Shown piece after piece: positions 53,108-59,884 of a stretch of DNA of 64,000 bases. Under the pieces are notes generated by a model, which saw only the letters and a program-made list of their open reading frames with translations, was not told where the DNA came from and ran no database searches. This DNA comes from NaphS2 sp964588535 (lineage in GTDB: Bacteria > Desulfobacterota > DSM-4660 > Desulfatiglandales > Desulfatiglandaceae). How positions within the stretch are numbered: position 1 is the first letter of the stretch; every line of letters begins with the position of its first letter. The DNA lies in the NCBI GenBank assembly GCA_964588535.1, contig CAZPQA010000002.1, positions 1 to 64,000 of the forward strand, read 5' to 3'. The position numbers were made by a program, and so were the translations under genes.

Positions 53108-55354
53108 TTACGCAATCTTTTTTCGATATAGCCGCAGGCTGTTGCTCACCACCGTGATGCTGCTCATGGCCATGGCAAGGGCAGCCAGGATCGGGTGTAA
53201 TTCTCTCATAAACCCGGGCAAAAAAGCAAAGGAATACAGAACACCTGCTGCCACGGGAATAAGAATTATATTGTAAATAAACGCCCAGAACAGGTTCTGG
53301 CGAATGGTGGCCATGGTGGCCCGGCTGATGCGGATGGCTCTGGGAACCCCTTTCAGGTTGCCGCTCTGAAGGATCACGTCTCCCGTTTCAATGGCCACAT
53401 CCGTTCCCGTCCCGATGGCCAGTCCCACGTCGGCCCGTGCCAGGGCCGGGGCATCGTTGATGCCGTCCCCCACCATGCCCACACGTTCCCCCTGGTCCTG
53501 AAATTCTCTGATTTTCCCTTCCTTTTCATCGGGCAGCACATCGGCCACCACTTCATCTATCCCGGTTTTCCGGGCGATCGCCCCGGCGGCACGCTCATTA
53601 TCACCCGTCAGCATGACCACCTTAAGACCTTCATGGTGAAGTTCCGCCACCACATCGACCGACTCTGCTTTAAGGGTGTCAGCCAGACCAATGATTCCCG
53701 CAAATCGGTTGTCTGAAGCCACCACCATGAGGGTTTTTCCCTGATCTTCCAGGGATCGAATCTGATCTTCCACATCCCGGGAGATACTCATTCCCGTTTC
53801 CCGAAGCCAGGCGGGTTTTCCCACTTGAACCAATCCTCGCCCTTCAATCTGCGCGGTGACCCCATGACCCCGTAGGGCCTTGAATGAGGACGGTTCCAGC
53901 AATGTAATACGCCGATTATGGGCTTCTTTCACAATGGCACGCCCCAGGGGATGTTCAGACCCTTTTTCAACGGATGCGGCCATTTTCAGGAGGTCGTTTT
54001 CATCTCCCATGAAGCCTTCGGCCACCTGAACATCCACCACCGAGGGCTTCCCCACGGTGAGGGTCCCTGTCTTGTCCAGCACCAGCGTTCCCAGGCGCGC
54101 CGCCATCTCCAGGGCTTCGCTGTTTTTAAACAAAACACCTTTTTCCGCCCCCTTTCCGGTTCCCGCCATGATGGCAGTGGGAGTGGCCAACCCCAGGGCG
54201 CAGGGACATGCAATCACCAGAACCGCCACCATGCGAATCATGGCGGGCACAAATTCGCCGCCCAGGACCCACCAGAGGATGAAGGTCAGTATGGCAATGG
54301 CAATAACGCCCGGCACAAAAAAAGAGGCCACGCGATCGGCCGTGGCCTGAATGGGTGCCTTACTCCCCTGGGCCTCCTGCACCAACCGGATAATCTGGGC
54401 CAGGGCCGTATCCTTACCCACCTTTGCAGCCTCGAACTTGAGGAGGCCTTCCCCGTTGACCGCACCGGCGATCACGTTGTCTTCAGGTCCCTTGTCCACC
54501 GGAATGGGTTCACCGGTGAGCATGGATTCATCCACGCTGGACTCCCCTTCCGTCACCACGCCATCCACGGGGATACGCTCTCCGGGCCTCACCAGAACCA
54601 GGTCTCCCACCTTGACGGCCGCCAGGGGAATCACCTGTTCTTCACCATCCACCACAATGGCGGCTGTTTTGGGCCTGAGACCCATGAGCTTGCGGATGGC
54701 GCCGCCGGTACGACCCTTGGTCCTGGATTCCAGCATTTTTCCCAATTTGATGAGGGTGATGATCACGGCGGAGGTTTCGAAATAGACGTGCTGTCCCAGC
54801 AATGGGTAAAGCAACAGGGCCAGGGAATAAAAGTAGGCCACGGAAGACCCCATGGCCACCAGGACATCCATGTTGGCGGAGCCGTTTTTCAGGCTTTTAT
54901 AGCCTCCCACATAATAGTCCCATCCCGTGTAGAACTGCACCGGGGTGGCCAGGGCCAGAAACAGCCAGTTCACCCACACCGCGTGACTCCATTGACCCAG
55001 GAGACCGAAATCCCGGCCCATGCTGAGGAGAAAAAGGGGCGCCGCAAAAACGACGCCCACCAGAAACTTCCGCGTCTGGTCCCTGATCTCGGCGTCCCGG
55101 GCCAGCTGTTCCGCATCGTCGCCCGAAGTATCATCCGGCCGCACCGCGCCGAACCCGGCCCCTTCGATGGCCGCAATCATCTCCTCCACGCCGGTCACGG
55201 AGGGCACGTAGGCTACCGTCGCCCGCTCAGAGGCAAAATTAACGTGAACGTCCTCAACCCCCGGTATCTTTTTGACGGCCCGTTCCAGGTTGGCCGCGCA
55301 GTTGACGCAGGTCATACCGGTAATGGGAAGGGTGAGATGGGTCTGCTCGGCCAT
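53108..55354 (-). CDS. copA: Copper-exporting P1B-type ATPase
   Basis: This 748-residue pump has an N-terminal heavy-metal-binding domain (GMTCVNCAANLE, about 13-24), the membrane CPC motif in VIACPCALGLATPTA and phosphorylation site DKTGTLT. The HP dipeptide is in SEHPLGRAI, and TGDN and GDGINDAPAL are both present. The late membrane residues YN (TM7) and MSS (AMAMSSITVVSNSL) define the Cu(I) subtype. It should export copper(I) from the cytoplasm. copZ lies six bases upstream and a DsbA-family selenoprotein candidate farther up. Confidence 0.96.
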   Translation of the reverse strand: MAEQTHLTLPITGMTCVNCAANLERAVKKIPGVEDVHVNFASERATVAYVPSVTGVEEMIAAIEGAGFGAVRPDDTSGDDAEQLARDAEIRDQTRKFLVGVVFAAPLFLLSMGRDFGLLGQWSHAVWVNWLFLALATPVQFYTGWDYYVGGYKSLKNGSANMDVLVAMGSSVAYFYSLALLLYPLLGQHVYFETSAVIITLIKLGKMLESRTKGRTGGAIRKLMGLRPKTAAIVVDGEEQVIPLAAVKVGDLVLVRPGERIPVDGVVTEGESSVDESMLTGEPIPVDKGPEDNVIAGAVNGEGLLKFEAAKVGKDTALAQIIRLVQEAQGSKAPIQATADRVASFFVPGVIAIAILTFILWWVLGGEFVPAMIRMVAVLVIACPCALGLATPTAIMAGTGKGAEKGVLFKNSEALEMAARLGTLVLDKTGTLTVGKPSVVDVQVAEGFMGDENDLLKMAASVEKGSEHPLGRAIVKEAHNRRITLLEPSSFKALRGHGVTAQIEGRGLVQVGKPAWLRETGMSISRDVEDQIRSLEDQGKTLMVVASDNRFAGIIGLADTLKAESVDVVAELHHEGLKVVMLTGDNERAAGAIARKTGIDEVVADVLPDEKEGKIREFQDQGERVGMVGDGINDAPALARADVGLAIGTGTDVAIETGDVILQSGNLKGVPRAIRISRATMATIRQNLFWAFIYNIILIPVAAGVLYSFAFLPGFMRELHPILAALAMAMSSITVVSNSLRLYRKKIA

Positions 55355-55360
55355 TGCAGT

Positions 55361-55567
55361 CTAGTCCGATGCCGGGTAGTTGATTTCTTTGAGGGTGGCC
55401 CTGAGGTTGTCTTCCGTGGCCGGCGCTTCCCAAACCACGGTAATTTCTTTAAAAGCGTGTTCTCCCTCAACAGAGGTCACTCCTGCCAGTTCACTGAGCT
55501 CTTTTTGAATCGCCTTCACACAATGGCCGCAACTGATGTTGGGGACGGAAAATCGGGTTGTTTCCAT
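55361..55567 (-). CDS. copZ: Heavy-metal-associated domain protein (CopZ-like copper chaperone)
   Basis: This 68-residue single HMA domain has the metal-binding SCGHCVKAIQKEL (Cys pair about 13 and 16) and the expected beta-alpha-beta spacing. It should pass Cu(I) to CopA, encoded six bases downstream. The ATG at 55567 is followed by ETTRFSVPNI, normal for the family. Confidence 0.92.
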   Translation of the reverse strand: METTRFSVPNISCGHCVKAIQKELSELAGVTSVEGEHAFKEITVVWEAPATEDNLRATLKEINYPASD

Positions 55568-55705
55568 TCGTCGAATCCTCCATTTAGCGTATTCGAAACC
55601 ATCATTATGGCCTCTTTATCTTTTTTTCGTGATTGACGCGCAATTCCAGCAACACAACCCCTGCGAGAAAAATACGGTTTCCAGCACTGCAATTCCCCTG
55701 AATCA

Positions 55706-56317
55706 TCAACGCCCCTCTCCCGGTTTTACAAATTCCGCCAGTACCGTATAGGGTTGGGCCCCCACCAGAATCCGTCCATCCATGACAAACGTGGGCACAG
55801 CCGTAACCCCAATTTTTCTGGATTGTTGCCAATCCGTATCCACGGCAGCCTTGAATCTTCGTCCTTCAAGCACCCTTCGCGCTTCTTTCTCGTCTAGACC
55901 CAGTGATCCGGCCACCCCAACCAATTCAGAAATTTTACCGATGTTACGACCATGGGCGAAATAGGCCTGAAACACCGCATCGTTGTAAGCCTCTATTCTT
56001 CCCTGTGCTTCGGCCCACTTGCCCAATTCCTGGGCCAGGCGGCTGTTATAGGTCATGCTCCGTTCACCGAACGGCAATCCTTCTGCTTTGGCTACGTCTC
56101 GAAGCCGAGCCATCATGCCGGAAATGTCCATCATGCGCCCCTTGAAAAGCGCTTCCAGCGTCATCCCCTCCTCCGGTGTATCGGGGTGGAGGGGGAAAGC
56201 CGTCCATTGAATCGGAATTTCATATTTTTTTGTCAGTCGTTCAACACGGCCCGTGATGAAATAGCACCAGGGTCACACGTAATCTGAAAATATTTCGAGT
56301 GTGGTTCTTGATGTCAT
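55706..56317 (-). CDS. DsbA/FrnE-family oxidoreductase, candidate selenoprotein (in-frame UGA at the active site)
   Basis: Read from ATG 56317, which follows AAGGAG by five bases, the frame gives 203 residues: TSRTTLEIFSDYV, then TGA (56275-56273), then PWCYFITGRVERL and onward without another stop. The TGA sits exactly where DsbA/FrnE proteins have the first Cys of CPWC, giving U15-P-W-C18. The rest is a typical family member, including the cis-Pro loop GVTAVPTFV near residue 175. A hairpin with SECIS-like geometry follows the TGA, and selA is in the same window. Conventional annotation would begin at the internal ATG 56164 (152 residues) and lose strand 1 and the active site. The alternative is a nonsense mutation in a dead gene, which the otherwise intact frame argues against. 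It lies upstream of copZ-copA. Confidence 0.85.
56240..56260 (-). promoter_or_regulatory. Candidate bacterial SECIS hairpin
   Basis: Starting 13 bases after the UGA, TTCATCACG pairs with CGTGTTGAA around a GGC loop. There is one U-U mismatch at position 17 after the UGA, and two Gs open the loop. Spacing and loop composition fit the E. coli-type SECIS pattern bound by SelB. Confidence 0.7.
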
Positions 56318-56359
56318 AAATGCTCCTTCCACTAAACGCACCTGTGAAAAACCCGCACA

Positions 56360-57988
56360 TTACACAAGACGATAGACGGTAATGGGTTTACTGTACCCCT
56401 TCACCCGCCCGGGCGGCTGTTGTTCCATTTTCGGTGAAATACTCATCTGTTTCACGGTCTCCCCGCTGATAAGGATGTCACATCCCACATTTCGGGTCAA
56501 TCCCTGGATTCTGGCAGCCACATTAACGGTGTTCCCGATCAGGCAGTAAGCCGATTGCTCCTCGCTGCCGGAGTTCCCCGCCAGAACGCTCCCCGAATGG
56601 ATCCCGATACCGTGGGCAAAGGTCGCCTTTCCCTCAGCTGTTCGCTCCAGGTTCAGGGCTTCCAGGGCCTTCCGCATATCAAGGGCCGCACTCACCGCCG
56701 CATCCGCATGGTTCTCAAAATATACGGGCACGCCGAAAACCGCCTCAATCTCATCACCGGCGAACTGAATGACCAGTCCCCGGTGCAGCCGAATGGCCTG
56801 CTGCATGCGGGTAAAATAGGTCCTCATGGACCGCATGACCTCTTCCGGTGGATTGTTTTCAACAAAGGGGGTGAAATTCTCCAGGTCCGCAAACATCACC
56901 GTACCTTCCCGCCGTTCCCCCTCCAGGGGAATTCGGCCCGAAAGAATTTCGTCCCGAATTTCGGGCGTCACGTACCGACCAAAGACGGAGCGAAGCGTTT
57001 CCCGTTCCGCCAGTCCCCGAATCATGGCATTGCCGGAATCCCCCAGAACACCGATTTCATCATTGCTCACAACTTTGATACGGGCATCGTAGTCCCCCTG
57101 TCGAATCCGGGTATTCACATCCAGAATATTTTTCAGGGGCACCACGATAGATCGAACCACCAACCGGTTCAGGATGCCGGCACTCACCAGGAAAATACCG
57201 CACAGAACCACCGTAAACACAATAATTCTCAAACCATACTCTTTGGCGGTCATGGCTCCGGGTGCCAATTCCCATTGTACCGTAACCAGGGTAACCAGCA
57301 GAACCACCAACGGAAGAACCGTGCCCATACCATAGAACCATCGGATGCGACGTCCGATCGACAGGTGCTGGGTGCCCTTCAACCCTGTGAGCAGGCCTTC
57401 AGGAAAAAACAGCGGAATCAAACCTTTTCGGCAGTAGCCTTCAATCCGATAAAAGGCGACGGAAGATGTGATAAATCCCACCATGCTGGCGCGAATGGAG
57501 AAGACCACCGCCGTATGCAGATCCATAAATCGGATCAAATAGGAGACGAAGAAAATCAGGGCGGGAAGCAGCACCCATATGCACACATGGACTCCCACAA
57601 AAAAGAAAGGGAGGTTGATAATGCGGCGACGGGCCTGTTCCAGTCGGCCGCCTTCCACTTCAATGCTATTCTTCATTCGTGTCAGACAATGGGACACGGG
57701 TCGGAGAAGACCATGCATGATGAACAGGGACGGCACTGCGATGGCAAGGATAATCAGGAACAACCCCGCGATCCGCCTGGCCACGGCGGGGGCATAGGAA
57801 GATCCTGCAGCAGCCTTAAGGTCGGAGAATCTTTCAAGAATAAAATCGGTGGGCGTAGCCACATTGAGTACAAACACGATGGCCACACCGATGGCCATGG
57901 CACTGAAACTGATGATGTAGAGGCCGGTCAGCGAAACCTCAGAAGCATTTATTTCTCCGCCTTTCCCCGTTCGCCCTGATTTTTTCAT
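56360..57988 (-). CDS. Membrane adenylate/guanylate cyclase with HAMP domain
   Basis: This 542-residue protein has several hydrophobic segments in the first 290 residues (about six helices), a HAMP domain (IRQGDYDARIKVVSNDEIG) and a class III cyclase domain (about 345-530). Catalytic Asp residues are in VMFADLENFT and FAGDEIEAVFG, and the Asn/Arg pair is in GNTVNVAARIQG. All key catalytic positions are present. AGGAG lies just before the ATG. It lies upstream of the selenoprotein candidate on the same strand, with a 42-base gap. Confidence 0.9.
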   Translation of the reverse strand: MKKSGRTGKGGEINASEVSLTGLYIISFSAMAIGVAIVFVLNVATPTDFILERFSDLKAAAGSSYAPAVARRIAGLFLIILAIAVPSLFIMHGLLRPVSHCLTRMKNSIEVEGGRLEQARRRIINLPFFFVGVHVCIWVLLPALIFFVSYLIRFMDLHTAVVFSIRASMVGFITSSVAFYRIEGYCRKGLIPLFFPEGLLTGLKGTQHLSIGRRIRWFYGMGTVLPLVVLLVTLVTVQWELAPGAMTAKEYGLRIIVFTVVLCGIFLVSAGILNRLVVRSIVVPLKNILDVNTRIRQGDYDARIKVVSNDEIGVLGDSGNAMIRGLAERETLRSVFGRYVTPEIRDEILSGRIPLEGERREGTVMFADLENFTPFVENNPPEEVMRSMRTYFTRMQQAIRLHRGLVIQFAGDEIEAVFGVPVYFENHADAAVSAALDMRKALEALNLERTAEGKATFAHGIGIHSGSVLAGNSGSEEQSAYCLIGNTVNVAARIQGLTRNVGCDILISGETVKQMSISPKMEQQPPGRVKGYSKPITVYRLV

Positions 57989-58140
57989 GCGACTCCTGTG
58001 ATTCCCAAAAGACTATTACACCAACCCATATCATATCATTATACGACTGATACGACTGAAAGCAAAAGGGTAAAATCCGATATTCTTGAAACCTGATCAC
58101 TGAGATGATACCTTTACCGTAAATAGAGGAGGGAATTGCT

Positions 58141-59145
58141 TTGCAATCAATGATTAAACCATACAGAATTATCGCTTTTGCAGCGGTGATGGCCTTTTCA
58201 GCGGTCCTTTTCCAGTGGCATCGAATTCCCGAAACCTTCGCTCGGGAACCTGCCCCGGAACCTAACGGAGCGCTAAACTACTGGCAGGGGGAGGTCCGAG
58301 ACATCCTGCTCGATTATATTGACAGCGTCTCCACCCCGGGTTCAAATGATTTTATTCCCGAAAAAAACCGCCTGGCTGTCTTTGACATGGACGGCACGCT
58401 CATGAGCGAAAAACCCTTCCCTTTCGTCTTTGAAGTGGCCGTCCGCTACCTGGTCCGGCACAAAGCGGCGTTAATTTCAAAAGGTCCCCAGTATAAAGCC
58501 CTGTGTGACGCTGCGGAAAAGCTTGATGTGGACTATCTGCGAAAGCATTTCAAAGAGATTTTCGTTCTCCCTTTCAAAGGGAAAACCTATGAATTTTACA
58601 GAAACTGGTGCCTGGAACTCTTTGAAACGGATATAAACCCCCTCAAGAAGCGCCCGCAGAAGGCGCTGATCTACAAGCCCATGATTGAGCTCATCGATCT
58701 GCTCCATAAACACGGTTTTCAGGTTTACGTGGTATCAGGCTCCCTGCAGTTTGCCATTATGGCCATCTCAGAGAAATACCTGCATGTGGATGAAAGCCGT
58801 TGCATCGGGTCCATGGTGCAGGCTCGGGCAAAAAAGGACGGGGAACGGATTACTTTTATTCGTGGAGAATCCCAACCGCCCCCCAACGTGAACAGCGGAA
58901 AGGCCATCCGCATCATGATGCGAACAGGCCAAGCCCCGGTGCTCGCCTTCGGCAACTCTTCAGGCGACACCTGGATGCTCAATTTCACCGCCTCATCTCC
59001 CTATCGCCACATGGCCTTTATCATCGACCATGATGATCCCCGGGAATTCGTCTACCACCATCCGGCGCTTCTGAAGAAGGCAAAAGAGAAAAAATGGGTT
59101 GTCATCAGCATGAAGAATAATTTCAAGACCGTTTATGGAGAGTGA
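58141..59145 (+). CDS. HAD-superfamily phosphatase with signal anchor
   Basis: This 334-residue protein has an N-terminal hydrophobic segment (IIAFAAVMAFSAVLFQW) that could be a signal peptide or anchor, then the HAD motif I AVFDMDGTLMSEKPF, motif II YVVSGSLQF and motif IV LAFGNSSGDTWML. Both catalytic Asp residues of motif I are present. The TTG start at 58141 is supported by GAGGAGGG seven bases upstream; ATG 58150 is a weaker alternative. Export would make it an extracytoplasmic acid phosphatase-like enzyme with an unknown substrate. It stands alone and divergent from the cyclase. Confidence 0.85.
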   Translation: MQSMIKPYRIIAFAAVMAFSAVLFQWHRIPETFAREPAPEPNGALNYWQGEVRDILLDYIDSVSTPGSNDFIPEKNRLAVFDMDGTLMSEKPFPFVFEVAVRYLVRHKAALISKGPQYKALCDAAEKLDVDYLRKHFKEIFVLPFKGKTYEFYRNWCLELFETDINPLKKRPQKALIYKPMIELIDLLHKHGFQVYVVSGSLQFAIMAISEKYLHVDESRCIGSMVQARAKKDGERITFIRGESQPPPNVNSGKAIRIMMRTGQAPVLAFGNSSGDTWMLNFTASSPYRHMAFIIDHDDPREFVYHHPALLKKAKEKKWVVISMKNNFKTVYGE

Positions 59146-59227
59146 GGGGTACCAGGACTTGTTTCAGCTTTCAAACATAGTTTTACCGTGAATAAGATCG
59201 TAGTCTTACCTTGGCACGAGAAACGTC

Positions 59228-59431
59228 TTATCCGGAAGCCTTCTTCCTCAGAGACATTGCTTTTTTACTGATTTCCTCAATACTCAGATCCTCATCCAAC
59301 TCTTGACGCCATTTTGTATAGTCAAACGGTTCCCTCTGGATAAGGGCGATAAAACGTTCAGCTTCAACGTTCCCAAGATGTTGTGTTAAAAGTTGAACCC
59401 CTTTTATCTTTATCTCGGTGTCAGTTATCAT
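59228..59431 (-). CDS. Small protein downstream of PIN toxin, candidate antitoxin
   Basis: This 67-residue protein (ITDTEIKIKGVQLLTQHLGN, then ERFIALIQREPFDYTKWRQ) starts four bases before the PIN gene's stop ends (ATGA-type overlap), so the two are co-translated. I do not recognise a named antitoxin domain, but the size, charge and coupling fit one. The usual order is antitoxin first; here it is second. There is no obvious DNA-binding motif. Confidence 0.6.
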   Translation of the reverse strand: MITDTEIKIKGVQLLTQHLGNVEAERFIALIQREPFDYTKWRQELDEDLSIEEISKKAMSLRKKASG

Positions 59432-59862
59432 GATATCACCTCTTTGATAAAACCTATTGGATCTGTGACTATTATGCCTTGAATATGCATTGCATTTTTC
59501 AAAATTCTATCATCTGTGGTCAGGAAGTAATCCGCCGCTGCCGTGATGGCGCAGGCGATATGCAAGGTGTCCATTTTCCTAATCCCATGTTGACTTATTC
59601 GGGTTGCGATATCTACAATCTCTTTATTTTCTTCTATGTCTGCTTGAGAATACGCCCGCCATTTCGTAATTTGTTCACGCCTCTCCCGAAACGGGTTCAT
59701 GCTGTTTTCATAATCCAGTATATATGACCAAACCAGTTGGTGTGAGCCGAGCCGAATATCTTCCTGTATTTTCAGCTTGGCCTCTGTCTCAAGTTTAATC
59801 CGCAGTTGCTTCTGATCGTCAAAAGGCCGATTGAAACAGCAATTATCAAGATATATCTTCAT
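59428..59862 (-). CDS. PIN-domain protein, candidate toxin
   Basis: This 144-residue PIN-domain protein has first Asp in KIYLDNCCFNRPF, then KMDTLHIACAI and DYFLTTDDRIL, the acidic positions of PIN nucleases. NCCFNRPFD is a recognisable subfamily start. It may be a VapC-like RNase. A small partner gene overlaps its end by four bases, and the PIF1-like helicase lies 22 bases upstream. The group is unrelated to the VapBC pair at 6.5-7.1 kb. Confidence 0.82.
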   Translation of the reverse strand: MKIYLDNCCFNRPFDDQKQLRIKLETEAKLKIQEDIRLGSHQLVWSYILDYENSMNPFRERREQITKWRAYSQADIEENKEIVDIATRISQHGIRKMDTLHIACAITAAADYFLTTDDRILKNAMHIQGIIVTDPIGFIKEVIS

Positions 59863-59884
59863 TGTATACCCTATACCTCTTTTT

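Noticed and set aside
52266..53276. 336-codon open frame on the plus strand, His/Asp-rich
   Set aside because: It is antisense to the mechanosensitive channel gene; the composition is an artefact of reading it backwards.
53918..55636. 572-codon open frame on the plus strand
   Set aside because: It is antisense to copA and copZ, whose motifs are complete. The His/Gly-rich product is a codon-bias shadow.
56273..56275. TGA in the DsbA-family gene as a simple nonsense mutation
   Set aside because: It lies exactly at a Cys codon position of the active site, the rest of the frame is intact, a SECIS-like hairpin follows at the right distance, and selA is present. Selenocysteine is the better reading.
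56555..57979. 474-codon open frame on the plus strand
   Set aside because: It is antisense to the membrane cyclase, which has all catalytic residues. The product is low-complexity and unlike any family I know.
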